This document shows, in pieces, positions 1-9,800 of a stretch of DNA of 64,000 nucleotides (its first letter is position 1; every line of letters starts with the position of its first letter). A program made the translations under genes and the position numbers. This stretch comes from an uncultured Ruminococcus sp. (GTDB lineage: Bacteria > Bacillota > Clostridia > Oscillospirales > Acutalibacteraceae): contig CAJUGO010000009.1 of NCBI GenBank assembly GCA_910585865.1, positions 1 to 64,000 of the forward strand. The letters run 5' to 3'. The notes below the pieces were generated by a model. It was given only the letters and a program-made list of their open reading frames with translations. It was not told the origin of the DNA and ran no database searches.

Positions 1-5
1 TCTCT

Positions 6-44
6 CAGGTGTCAAAATCTTTGATTTTGGTTACACCGTGAGGT
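6..44. other. Hairpin at the left edge of the window
   Basis: A near-perfect stem is visible: CTCA-GGTGT-CAAAATC on the left arm pairs with GATTTTG-GT-TACACC-GTGAG on the right around a TTT loop. No clear T-run follows on the plus strand. It could be the terminator of a gene outside the window or part of a leader; the sequence does not decide this. Confidence 0.35.
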
Positions 45-94
45 TATTATAACATATAGATTTTTCATGGTCAAAAGGTATTTTTAAAAACAGC

Positions 95-123
95 GTGACA
101 TTACAATACTTTTATGTTATAAT
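95..123 (+). promoter_or_regulatory. Promoter of the TrpB-like gene
   Basis: The -35 box GTGACA (95-100) and the -10 box TATAAT (118-123) are separated by exactly 17 bp. The start codon lies 71 bp downstream behind a GGAGG ribosome site at 183-187. Confidence 0.7.
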
Positions 124-194
124 AGCAAAAAATACATTATCACTTTAAAACAATAAAATGTTTTAAATAAATATACATTATTGGAGGTCTGAAA

Positions 195-1580
195 ATGTCT
201 GATAAAAAAATTCCATACAAAATTTATCTTGCCGAAAACGAGATACCTAAACAGTGGTATAATGTCCGTGCAGATATGAAAAATAAACCTGCTCCGCTCC
301 TAAATCCCGGCACCCTAAAGCCAATGACTGCTGAAGAGCTTGCTCCTGTATTTTGTGAAGAGCTTGTAGCACAGGAGCTTAACAATGATGATGCTTATAT
401 TGACATTCCTGAAGAAATTCAGAACTTTTATAAAATGTACCGTCCGGCACCCCTTATCAGAGCCTATTTCCTTGAAAAGGCTTTAGATACACCGGCTAAA
501 ATTTATTATAAGTTCGAGGGAAACAACACAAGCGGCAGCCATAAATTAAACAGCGCAATTGCCCAGGCTTACTATGCAAAAAAGCAGGGATTAAAGGGTG
601 TTACAACAGAGACAGGCGCAGGTCAGTGGGGCACCGCACTTTCCATGGCTTGTTCATATTTTGATCTTGACTGCAAGGTTTATATGGTTAAGGTTTCGTA
701 CGAACAAAAGCCTTTTAGAAGAGAAGTTATGAGAACCTACGGAGCAAGTGTTACTCCGTCTCCTTCAACCCATACTGCAGTAGGCAGAAAAATACTTGAA
801 GCACATCCCGGCACAAGCGGCAGCCTTGGCTGCGCAATTTCCGAAGCCGTTGAAGTTGCAACAACTACTGACGGATATCGCTATGTACTTGGAAGTGTCC
901 TTAATCAGGTACTTTTACATCAATCGGTAATTGGTCTTGAAGCTAAAGCAGCTCTTGAAAAGTATGGAGTTAAACCTGATATTATCATCGGATGTGCAGG
1001 CGGCGGCTCCAACCTCGGCGGTCTTATCTCACCGTTTATGGGAGAAAAACTCCGCGGAGAAGCTGACTATCGTATTATTGCCGTTGAGCCTGCATCATGT
1101 CCCAGTTTTACAAGAGGTAAGTTCGCATATGATTTCTGCGACACCGGTATGGTTTGTCCTCTTGCAAAAATGTACACGCTCGGCAGCGGATTTATTCCAT
1201 CAGCTAATCACGCAGGCGGTTTGCGCTACCACGGTATGAGTTCAACACTTTCACAGCTTTATCATGACGGTCTTATGGAAGCAACTGCAGTTGAACAGAC
1301 TTCTGTATTTGAAGCTGCTGAGAAGTTTGCAAGAGTTGAAGGTATTCTTCCTGCTCCCGAAAGCAGCCACGCAATAAAAGCCGCAATTGATGAAGCACTT
1401 AAATGCAAAGAAACAGGCGAAGAAAAAACAATTCTTTTCGGTCTTACAGGTACAGGTTATTTTGATATGGTCGCTTATGAAAAATTCAACGACGGCGTTA
1501 TGACTGACTATATTCCTTCCGATTCAGATCTCCAGAAAGGATTTGACGGTATTCCGAAATTTCCCGGAAACGAATTTTAA
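195..1580 (+). CDS. trpB: Tryptophan synthase beta-like protein (TrpB2 type)
   Basis: A PLP enzyme of the fold II family that should condense indole with L-serine to give tryptophan in the cytoplasm. At 461 residues it fits the longer TrpB2 subfamily rather than the usual roughly 400-residue TrpB. The Schiff-base lysine is Lys117 in SGSHKLNSA, followed by the ETGAGQWG segment and a glycine-rich phosphate loop, GCAGGGSN. No trpA or other trp gene is nearby. Stand-alone TrpB2 proteins are usually thought to salvage indole without the alpha subunit, so that role is inference. A good ribosome site 8 bp upstream fixes the ATG. The gene has its own promoter and terminator and is therefore monocistronic. 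Confidence 0.92.
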   Translation: MSDKKIPYKIYLAENEIPKQWYNVRADMKNKPAPLLNPGTLKPMTAEELAPVFCEELVAQELNNDDAYIDIPEEIQNFYKMYRPAPLIRAYFLEKALDTPAKIYYKFEGNNTSGSHKLNSAIAQAYYAKKQGLKGVTTETGAGQWGTALSMACSYFDLDCKVYMVKVSYEQKPFRREVMRTYGASVTPSPSTHTAVGRKILEAHPGTSGSLGCAISEAVEVATTTDGYRYVLGSVLNQVLLHQSVIGLEAKAALEKYGVKPDIIIGCAGGGSNLGGLISPFMGEKLRGEADYRIIAVEPASCPSFTRGKFAYDFCDTGMVCPLAKMYTLGSGFIPSANHAGGLRYHGMSSTLSQLYHDGLMEATAVEQTSVFEAAEKFARVEGILPAPESSHAIKAAIDEALKCKETGEEKTILFGLTGTGYFDMVAYEKFNDGVMTDYIPSDSDLQKGFDGIPKFPGNEF

Positions 1581-1614
1581 TATCTGTATATATTAACTTG
1601 TCAATATAAAATTT

Positions 1615-1650
1615 AAAGCCACGAAGTATTGAAGCTTCGTGGCTTTATTA
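1615..1650. terminator. Bidirectional terminator between trpB and gatB
   Basis: A 12-bp perfect stem, AAAGCCACGAAG with CTTCGTGGCTTT around an 8-nt loop, is flanked by A-rich sequence on one side and T-rich sequence on the other. It can serve trpB on the plus strand and the gatB operon arriving on the minus strand. Confidence 0.8.
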
Positions 1651-1761
1651 CTAGTTATAAGTTCTGCTGCAAATGTTGGAGTATGCCTTTATTTTGGAGT
1701 ATACAGTTGCCCTTGTATAAAGGGAGTTTTAATTATAATCCAATATATTAATTTAGGTGAA

Positions 1762-3174
1762 TCAGCCTATAAGTTCCTTGATTTTTGCCTCCGCAGCTGA
1801 AGCATCTGCCTTTCCGCGGCTGTTTTTCATAACATTGCCAACCAACGCCTTAATTGCCTTTTCTTTGCCGTTCCTATAATCATCAACAGCCTTGGGGTTG
1901 CTTTCAACAGCCTGCTTGCAAAGCTCAAGCAATGCATTTTCGTCAAGACCGCCCATATCGCTCTCACTTATAAATTCAAGTGCCCCCTTGCCGCTGTCAA
2001 GCATCTTTTCAAGAGTAGATTTAGCAAGATTGTTGCGGATTTTACCCGAATCAAGCAGCTTCACCAATTCGTTGAGCTGTAAAGGAGATACAGAAACATT
2101 AAAAATTTCCTTATCTGCCTCTGTTTCGGTTCTGCGGAATATCTGTCCTATAATAAAGTTTGACACTGTCTTCGGCGATTTAACCCCATTACAGGCTTCA
2201 TCAAAATACTCGCTGATTTTTCTGTATTTTGTAAGAAGCTGCGCATCCTTTTCCGGAATAGCAAGTTCCTCAATATATCTTTTGCATTTGTCGGCCGGAA
2301 GCTCGGGAAGTTCAGACTTTATTTCTTCAACCTCTTCACGGGAAACCTTGATTGTTACAAGGTCAGGGTCACGGAAATAACGGTAGTCGTGCGCATCCTC
2401 TTTGCTTCTCATTGATGAAGTAGTGTTGGTTGCGTCATCATAACGCAGAGTTTCCTGTACAACCTTTCCGCCGCTTTCAATCAAATCAACCTGGCGTTCA
2501 TATTCATATTCCATTGCTTTTGCAATGTTGTTAATAGAGTTCATATTCTTAATTTCCGTTCTTGTACCCAGCTTTTCACTGCCCTGGGGACGAACAGAAA
2601 TATTTACATCACAGCGCATTGAACCTTCCTGCATTTTGCAGTCGGAAATACCTATATATCTCATAACCTGCTGAAGCTTTTCAACATACTCTCTGGCCTC
2701 ATCAACTGAACGAATATCAGGCTCAGAAACAATCTCAATAAGCGGAACGCCTCCGCGGTTATAATCAACATAAGTATCACCGTGCTGATGAATAAGCTTT
2801 CCTGCATCCTCTTCTATATGAATATGGTGCAGACGAATTTTTCTGCCGTTGGAAAGCTCAACATAACCCCCGATAATCAGCGGTGCATAAAGCTGGCTGA
2901 TCTGATAAGCCTTTGAAAGGTCAGGGTAACAGTAATTCTTTCTGTCCATTTTTGCAATCTCTGCAATCTCACCGTGAACGGCAAGTCCTGCCTTGATTGC
3001 ATAGTTGACTACTTCCCGGTTAAGCTTTGGAAGCGTACCTGGCAAGCCTATACATACCGGACAACAGTGGCTGTTTGGTGCTCCGCCAAACTGAGTTGTA
3101 CAGCTGCAGAAAATTTTTGTCTTTGTAGCAAGCTCAATATGGGTTTCAAAACCCGCAACTAATTCGTATTTCAC
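1762..3174 (-). CDS. gatB: Asp-tRNA(Asn)/Glu-tRNA(Gln) amidotransferase subunit B
   Basis: The tRNA-binding and kinase-like subunit of GatCAB. It activates the misacylated Asp or Glu on tRNA with ATP and passes it to ammonia delivered from GatA. The N-terminus has the family signature GFETHIEL, followed by a cysteine cluster (CSC and HCCPVC, about residues 23-41) that normally binds zinc. The C-terminal 140 residues are the helical YqeY-like tail. Length (470 aa) is typical. It is the last gene of aspS-gatC-gatA-gatB, and its ATG overlaps the gatA stop by 4 bp, implying translational coupling. Confidence 0.97.
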   Translation of the reverse strand: MKYELVAGFETHIELATKTKIFCSCTTQFGGAPNSHCCPVCIGLPGTLPKLNREVVNYAIKAGLAVHGEIAEIAKMDRKNYCYPDLSKAYQISQLYAPLIIGGYVELSNGRKIRLHHIHIEEDAGKLIHQHGDTYVDYNRGGVPLIEIVSEPDIRSVDEAREYVEKLQQVMRYIGISDCKMQEGSMRCDVNISVRPQGSEKLGTRTEIKNMNSINNIAKAMEYEYERQVDLIESGGKVVQETLRYDDATNTTSSMRSKEDAHDYRYFRDPDLVTIKVSREEVEEIKSELPELPADKCKRYIEELAIPEKDAQLLTKYRKISEYFDEACNGVKSPKTVSNFIIGQIFRRTETEADKEIFNVSVSPLQLNELVKLLDSGKIRNNLAKSTLEKMLDSGKGALEFISESDMGGLDENALLELCKQAVESNPKAVDDYRNGKEKAIKALVGNVMKNSRGKADASAAEAKIKELIG

Positions 3175-4628
3175 AGCTTAACACCCCACTTTGTATCCTT
3201 AAAGTTTTCGGCAGCCGCCTGCTGATATTTATAGGCGGCATTTAGTATTTCAGCCTCACCAAATCTCTTGCCTATAAGCTGCATGCCAATAGGCATTCCA
3301 TTTGCGTTAAATCCGCACGGTACCGATACCCCCGGCAAACCCGCAATATTTACAGGTACTGTACATATGTCCGTAAGATAAGTTTCAATCGGATCAGATA
3401 CTGCGCGGCCCATCTCAAATGCAGTCATTGGTACTGTAGGAGCAAGCATAACATCACATTTTTCAAATGCCCCGTTAAATGCATTAACAATTGCGCCTCT
3501 CAAGTTTTGTGCCTTTTTATAGTATGCATCATAATAACCTGCCGAAAGCACATATGTTCCAAGCAAAATTCTGCGCTTAACCTCTTCTCCAAATCCTTCT
3601 GAACGCGTACGGCAAATCATATCGTGAGTACCGCTGTAATGCTCTGTTTTGTATCCGTAACGAATACCGTCATATCTTCCAAGGTTTGAAGATGCTTCTG
3701 CACAGGCAATGATATAATAAACAGGAAGAGCAAATTTTAATTCGGGCAAATCAAAATATACTATTTTTGCGCCCATAGATTCATAAATCTTTGCGGCATT
3801 TAAAATAGCCTCTTTAACATCATCACGAATGCCGTCAAGATATTCTTTTGCAATACCTATTTTCATTCCCTTTATGTCTTTGTCAAGCTTTGAATATGTT
3901 TCGCCTCCCAAATTACCCTTAGAGGTCGAATCCTTTTCATCCTGCATTGAAATTGCGTCAAATACAATCGAGGCATCCTCAACCGTCTTTGTTATAGGTC
4001 CAATCTGGTCAAGCGAACTTGCATATGCAATAAGTCCGTAACGTGAAACGGATCCGTAGGTTGGCTTTAGTCCTACTATGCCGCAGAAAGATGCCGGCTG
4101 ACGGATTGAGCCGCCCGTATCTGATCCTAAACCATAAGCGGCAATATTTGCACCTACAGCACTTGCCACGCCGCCCGAAGAACCGCCTGAAACATGTTTT
4201 GTGTTAAAAGGATTTGCAGCACCGCCGAAATATGAAGTTTCTGACGATGACCCCATAGCAAATTCATCCATATTGGTCTTGCCCAGCATTACTGCATTCT
4301 GCTTAGCAAGAATATCCCATACAGTCGCATTATATATCGGCTTATATCCTGTGAGTATTTTTGAACAGCAGGTTGTTTCAATTCCCTTTGTTGACAGATT
4401 ATCCTTAAGGGTCATAGGAACACCCTCAAGCAAACCTATTTCTTCACCCATAGCAATCTTTTTATCAACAGCTTCTGCTGTTTTAAGAGCTTCAGCGCCT
4501 GTAATATTGACATATGCGTTAAGCTCACCGTTTGATCTTTCAATTTCTTCAAGATAGCTTTTTGTAAGCTCGGTGCAGGAGCACTGCTTTGATACAAGCA
4601 TCTCATGAATTTTTGCAATTGATCCCAT
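3171..4628 (-). CDS. gatA: Asp-tRNA(Asn)/Glu-tRNA(Gln) amidotransferase subunit A
   Basis: The amidase-signature glutaminase subunit of GatCAB, which hydrolyses glutamine to supply ammonia to GatB. The Gly/Ser-rich amidase segment is clear: HVSGGSSGG followed by GSDTGGSIRQPA, containing the cis-Ser/Ser nucleophile pair, with the catalytic lysine in the upstream TLKDN motif. At 485 aa it is full length. It lies 12 bp after gatC and overlaps gatB by 4 bp. The ribosome site before the ATG is weak (AAGGCGG-like), consistent with coupling to gatC translation. Confidence 0.97.
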   Translation of the reverse strand: MGSIAKIHEMLVSKQCSCTELTKSYLEEIERSNGELNAYVNITGAEALKTAEAVDKKIAMGEEIGLLEGVPMTLKDNLSTKGIETTCCSKILTGYKPIYNATVWDILAKQNAVMLGKTNMDEFAMGSSSETSYFGGAANPFNTKHVSGGSSGGVASAVGANIAAYGLGSDTGGSIRQPASFCGIVGLKPTYGSVSRYGLIAYASSLDQIGPITKTVEDASIVFDAISMQDEKDSTSKGNLGGETYSKLDKDIKGMKIGIAKEYLDGIRDDVKEAILNAAKIYESMGAKIVYFDLPELKFALPVYYIIACAEASSNLGRYDGIRYGYKTEHYSGTHDMICRTRSEGFGEEVKRRILLGTYVLSAGYYDAYYKKAQNLRGAIVNAFNGAFEKCDVMLAPTVPMTAFEMGRAVSDPIETYLTDICTVPVNIAGLPGVSVPCGFNANGMPIGMQLIGKRFGEAEILNAAYKYQQAAAENFKDTKWGVKL

Positions 4629-4640
4629 CTCTACACCGCC

Positions 4641-4919
4641 TTACTCTCTGTTTCTTACAAGAAAATGATCCTCAGCCTGCTCAGGAGCATTCTCAAGAAT
4701 TTCCTTGGTACTGTATGATTCAACAACAACATCCTCACGGAAAACATTTGAAAGGTTGTTGATATCATCAAAACTGTCACCGCTTACCGGAGCATTATTG
4801 ATGGTGTCAGCAAAATCTATAATCTCCTGCATTGACTTTGTAAGACCGTCAAGCTCCTCCTCGGGAACAAAAAGTTTTGAAAGCAATGCAATGTTTTCAA
4901 CATCTTCTCTCGTTACCAT
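4641..4919 (-). CDS. gatC: Asp-tRNA(Asn)/Glu-tRNA(Gln) amidotransferase subunit C
   Basis: A small subunit that stabilises the GatA-GatB complex. The protein begins MVTREDVENIALLSKLF, the usual GatC N-terminus, and is 92 residues long. An in-frame ATG three codons upstream would add Met-Ile-Phe, but it sits directly on the AAAGGATG ribosome site, so the inner ATG at 4919 with normal spacing is chosen. It is the first amidotransferase gene after aspS. Confidence 0.93.
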   Translation of the reverse strand: MVTREDVENIALLSKLFVPEEELDGLTKSMQEIIDFADTINNAPVSGDSFDDINNLSNVFREDVVVESYSTKEILENAPEQAEDHFLVRNRE

Positions 4920-4945
4920 AAAAATCATCCTTTGTAAACAGAATT

Positions 4946-4975
4946 AGGGCAAGTCATAAAAATACAACTCGCCCT
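4946..4975 (-). terminator. Hairpin between aspS and gatC
   Basis: In the transcript AGGGCGAGT pairs with an ACTTGCCCT arm around a U-rich loop. No strong U-run follows, so it is more likely a weak attenuator or an RNA-processing site that sets the ratio of aspS to gatCAB message than a full terminator. Confidence 0.35.
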
Positions 4976-4980
4976 TTGAA

Positions 4981-6729
4981 TTATCTCAATTTAATGTGTA
5001 CTTCTCTGAGCTGCTGTTCTGTTACCTCTCCGGGTGAACCAAGCAGTAAATCCTGGGCATTTGAATTCATCGGAAATGCAATAACCTCGCGGATATTGTC
5101 TTCTTCTGTAAGAAGCATAATCATCCTGTCAACACCAGGAGCCATTCCGGCATGAGGCGGAGCACCGTATTGGAATGCATTATAAAGAGCGGTGAATTTT
5201 GCCTTTAAATCATCTTCGCTGTAACCTGCAAGCTCAAATGCTTTTTTCATAATATCAATGTCATGATTGCGCACAGCACCTGATGAAAGCTCAACTCCGT
5301 TGCACACGATATCATACTGATACGCCAGAATATCCTCAGGCTCTTTGTTTAAAAGACTGTCGAGACCTCCCTGCGGCATTGAAAACGGATTATGTGTAAA
5401 GATAATTTGATTTGTTTCATCATCACGTTCAAACATTGGGAAATCAACAATAAAGCAAAGTTCAAATCTGCCGGTGTCAATAAGGTCAAGACGCTTTGCA
5501 ACCTCTGTTCTTATCTGACCTGCAAGCTTTGGAGCTTCCTGTGCCGTATCAGCAATAAAGTAGATAACATCGCCCGCTTTTGAGTTATTGCGCTCAATAA
5601 GTTCTTCACGGTCGCCTTCCTTGAGGAACTTATCTATAGGACCGTCAAAAGTAAGGTCATCTCTTACCTTTACATAACCCAATCCCTTCATGCCTATTGA
5701 AAGAGCAAACTCTTCCATTTTCTTAAACCATTTTTTAGACTGAGCTGCGGCACCGGGAACATTTATTGAACGGACTGTCTTCTTGCGGAAAGGTGCAAAG
5801 TCCGTTTCCTCAAACATATCGCTTATTTCAACAATCACAAGCGGATTGCGCAAATCCGGCTTATCAGTACCGTACTTCAGCATACTCTCTGCATACGGAA
5901 TACGGGCAAACGGAGGCTTTGAAACCTCTTTGTCAGAAAATTTTCTGAATGTTTCATATAACACTTCCTCTGCAACATCAAAAACATCCTCTTGAGTTGC
6001 AAAAGCCATTTCAAAGTCAAGCTGATAAAATTCTCCCGGAGAACGGTCTGCACGAGCATCCTCATCACGGAAACACGGAGCAATCTGGAAATACTTATCA
6101 AATCCTGAAACCATTAAAAGCTGTTTAAAAATCTGAGGAGCCTGAGGCAATGCATAAAATCTGCCCTTGTGCTTACGGCTGGGAATGAGATAATCACGGG
6201 CACCCTCAGGAGATGAAGTAGAAAGAATAGGCGTCTGAATCTCAGTAAAGCCCATATCATTCATTTTTGAGCGTAAAAATGCAACTATTTGGGATCGGAG
6301 CATAATATTGTTATGCACCTTTGGATTACGCAAATCAAGAAAACGGTATTTTAAACGGATATCTTCAGAGGTATTTGTTGAGGAGGGAACTTCAAACGGA
6401 AGTACATTTCTGCACTTTCCAAGCACCTTTATATCATCTGTATGAACCTCAACATAACCTGTTGCAATTTTGGCATTTATTGTATCTTCGTCGCGCTTAA
6501 CAACCTCGCCGCTGAGAGTTACGGTACATTCCTTATTAATATCTTTTAGCAGTTCATCATTGTGAACAACTGCCTGCAATACGCCATATTGGTCACGGAT
6601 ATCAAGAAACATTACGCCGCCATGATCACGAATATTCTCAACCCATCCTGCAACCCTTACTTGCTGTCCTATATTTTCTTCTCTTAACTCACCGCAGGAA
6701 ACGGTGCGGTATTCATTAGCTTTAACCAT
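4981..6729 (-). CDS. aspS: Aspartate-tRNA ligase, probably non-discriminating
   Basis: A bacterial-type class II synthetase with an N-terminal OB anticodon-binding fold (about 1-110), a catalytic core with motif 2 around FRDEDARADR, a GAD insertion, and motif 3 GMAPGVDRMIML near the C-terminus. Length is 582 aa. The anticodon-binding loop reads IRDHGG with His36. As I recall from work on Pseudomonas AspRS, histidine here goes with relaxed recognition of both tRNA-Asp and tRNA-Asn, whereas E. coli has Leu. Placement directly upstream of gatCAB supports a role in making Asp-tRNA(Asn) for transamidation. The motif 2 loop has an extra residue (RSPGEF) relative to E. coli. Confidence 0.96.
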   Translation of the reverse strand: MVKANEYRTVSCGELREENIGQQVRVAGWVENIRDHGGVMFLDIRDQYGVLQAVVHNDELLKDINKECTVTLSGEVVKRDEDTINAKIATGYVEVHTDDIKVLGKCRNVLPFEVPSSTNTSEDIRLKYRFLDLRNPKVHNNIMLRSQIVAFLRSKMNDMGFTEIQTPILSTSSPEGARDYLIPSRKHKGRFYALPQAPQIFKQLLMVSGFDKYFQIAPCFRDEDARADRSPGEFYQLDFEMAFATQEDVFDVAEEVLYETFRKFSDKEVSKPPFARIPYAESMLKYGTDKPDLRNPLVIVEISDMFEETDFAPFRKKTVRSINVPGAAAQSKKWFKKMEEFALSIGMKGLGYVKVRDDLTFDGPIDKFLKEGDREELIERNNSKAGDVIYFIADTAQEAPKLAGQIRTEVAKRLDLIDTGRFELCFIVDFPMFERDDETNQIIFTHNPFSMPQGGLDSLLNKEPEDILAYQYDIVCNGVELSSGAVRNHDIDIMKKAFELAGYSEDDLKAKFTALYNAFQYGAPPHAGMAPGVDRMIMLLTEEDNIREVIAFPMNSNAQDLLLGSPGEVTEQQLREVHIKLR

Positions 6730-6771
6730 TTAGTAACTATCCTTTCACAGATATTTTGCCTATACTATTGC

Positions 6772-6800
6772 ATTATAGCACAATTTCCCTTTTCAATCAA
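6772..6800 (-). promoter_or_regulatory. Promoter of aspS-gatCAB
   Basis: On the minus strand TTGATT (6795-6800) and TATAAT (6772-6777) are spaced by 17 bp, about 45 bp before the aspS ATG and upstream of a GAAAGGAT ribosome site. Confidence 0.7.
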
Positions 6801-6852
6801 TATTTTCTAAGATTTTTTGAAATTTATTCTTTACTTTTATTAATCAATGAAA

Positions 6853-9800
6853 TTATTCAACACTTTTGAGACTCTCGACCATATTTACAGCCTTAATCTT
6901 AAAGCTCATAACGGCATTCACCAGAAGTGAAAACATAAACGTAAGTCCTGATGCATACAAAAATGAGGTAAAATAGATATCTCTTCCAAACATAATATTG
7001 TCGATTTCCACGGTCTGAACAATAAATCCCGTAAGCAAAATGCCCAGAAAAAGTCCCGCAATTATCCCAAGCACGGTAAGGATAATATTTTCTCTGTATA
7101 TAAACGATGAAGTTTCTTTATGGTTAAATCCCAGAACTTTAAATGTTGCAATTTCACGCACCCGTTCTGCAATGTTAATATTAGTAAGATTATAAAGCAC
7201 AACAAATGCCAGAGACGCTGCACAAATTATCATTACCATAACAACCATATTCAGTGAATCCAGCATATTTTTAAAATCATCAAGGCTTGAATTAATATAG
7301 TTTACAGCAGCAATATTTTTATTTTTAAGCAGTTCTGCACTGAAAACATTTTCCGCTTCCACAGATGTTTCAGCAAGCTTGACATCAAGCATATTGTATA
7401 TGACATCTTTGCTGTACAGCTTTGTATAAAGGCTTGGAGACATATAAATATAATTATGCATATACTGCTCATAAATTCCGCATACAATAGCTTGTGTATT
7501 TCCGCTGTCCGTGCCAAGGCTGATTATATCGCCTTTTTTTATGCCAAATTCTTCAGCAAGCTTTTCATTTATTAAAACACCTTCATTCGTTATCGGCAGT
7601 TCTTCATTATTTTTGCGTGTATGAAGTGAAATAAGCTGACTCAATTCATCGGGATGCTGTATAACAGTTAAATATGTGTCGGCATCCTTAATATTACCGT
7701 TAAATTTCACTGTGCATTTTTCCTGCGCAACAAGCATTGAACTGTCAATATTTTGAGTATTCCTAATTTTATCGGTTAGGTACATAAGTTCCTCCTCTGT
7801 CCCTCCCTCTTTTGGAATAACTACGGCATTATATTTATATATTGTCTCAAACTGATCATTTACCAGCGGATCAAAGCTGTTGAGCAATCCAAATGCCGCC
7901 ACAATAAGCGCCGTACATCCTGCTATTCCTATTATTGTCATACAAAGTCTTGACTTATATCTGAGTAAATTTCTTGCTGTAAGTTTTGAATTAAAGCTGA
8001 ATTTTTCCCAAATGGGTTTTATTCGTTCAAGAATAATCCGTTTTCCGGGCTTTGGCGCTTTAGGCCGCATTATTGAAGCAGGTTTGTGACTGAGGGAACG
8101 CATACACACTATTGTGGAAACTGCCACCGTACATACTGCTGCAGCTGCAATCCCCAGAAATATACTTGTAAAATCCGGTATAAGTATGATATCTCCGATA
8201 AAATACATAATTTTGTAAGCATTGTAAATTATAAACGGAATTGTAAAAATCCCGATAAATACACCTATAATTCCGCCTGTAACAGCCGCAATCAGTGAAT
8301 AAATCACAAATTTCATAATTATGCTGACGCTGCTGTAACCGAGAGCCTTAAACGTACCGATTTCCGTACGTTTTTCCTCAATCAGCCTTGTCATTGTTGT
8401 AACGCATACAAGTACTGCAACCAGCAGAAAAAACAACGGAAAAACACTTGCAACCGCATTAAGTCTGTCGGCATTTTGAGAAAATGTAACAAATCCCGGA
8501 TTATCTTCGCGGCTGAATTCATACCATTTAGGAAAACTCAAAGCATCCGTCTTTTTTTGAGCATCATCGATTTCTCTTTTAGCATCCTCAAATTTGCGGT
8601 TTACCTCATTCTTTTTACTGTCATATTCCTGCTGAGCGTCATCAATCCTTTTCTTACCGTCTTTTTTCTGCTTTTCGAGTTCCTTTATACCGCTGTCATA
8701 TTCTTTCTGCGCTGAATTAATATGCTGCTGAGCTTCACTTAGCTGATTGAATCCTTCTGTTTTTTTGATTTTCAGCTCTGATTTTGCCGCAGCAAGCTGT
8801 TCGTCGCCGTACTGAAGCTGTGCAAGCGCATCATCAAGCTGTTTTTGCCCTTGTGCCTTCTTATCATCAAATGTTTGTTGCTTTTCATCAAGCAGTGCTT
8901 TGTTTTCGTCAAGTGCATCCAATGCCTGACTGTATTGAGAATTAAGCTTATCAAGCGTTGCCTGTGTCTGTTCAAGCTGTTGTTTCAATACAGCAATTGC
9001 AGCAGGATCGCTCGTCTGCTCTATTATGTTTTCTATTCTGCTTACGGCAGACTGCGCTTGCTCAATCCCCAAAAGAAGCTGTGGTTCTGTGTTTGTCTTA
9101 AATTCACTTACCGCAGAATTATATTCCTCCCAACCATCATCAAGAAGTTTTTGGGCAGTCTTTATTTCAATATCGTATTCTTCCCTTGAAGAATTATATT
9201 TTTTTCGTGCCGCGCCAAGCTCTGCTTCCTTTTGTTCTGTCAATTTTTCTGCATATTCTATTCCGTAATAATACTCATCTGCAGCTTTATCAAGTTCAGA
9301 TTTTGCACTTTCAAGCTGTGCTCCGGCAGTGTCCAGCTGCCTTTGTGCCTCGGCAATTTTTGTTTTGTATTCATTTCTGCCGCTGATCAGCTCTTTTTCA
9401 GCATTTTTCAACTGAATATCAGCTTTATTCTTTTCTTCCTTATACTTATCCTTCGCATCCTGAAGTTCATTTTTAGCTTTTAAAATTACGTCAGTGTTAA
9501 AAATACTGCATCTTTTGGCCGCAGTATTTTTAATAGTTTCTTTAATCTCCCCAATTTCTGTATCGTATTCATCGGAAAATACTGTATATCTATCCGAGAT
9601 ATCAGTCTTAACATAAAGCTCAGTGTATCGGTCAAATTCAAAATTTTCAGACATAATATATGCATAATCAGAAATTTTTCCGTTACCAATTGTTGTTGTT
9701 CCCCGCTGATATGAAATATACAGCGGAGACTGTACTTTACCCACAATCGTATATTCCATGCAATTAATCAACGTTGAAGTATCTGTATCCCCTGAAAACT

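Noticed and set aside
1892..2380. 162-codon open frame opposite gatB
   Set aside because: It lies wholly within gatB, is Ser/Leu-rich as expected for antisense reading, and has no ribosome site.
8845..9189. Open frames opposite the coiled-coil part of the exporter permease
   Set aside because: These are Cys/Phe/Leu-rich antisense translations of a Lys/Glu/Gln-rich coding stretch; the permease frame is continuous and clearly real.
8550..9480. Apparent repeat-rich DNA in the permease gene, considered as a repeat array
   Set aside because: The periodicity comes from heptad codons of the coiled coil; units vary in length and sequence and no spacer-repeat order of a CRISPR is present.
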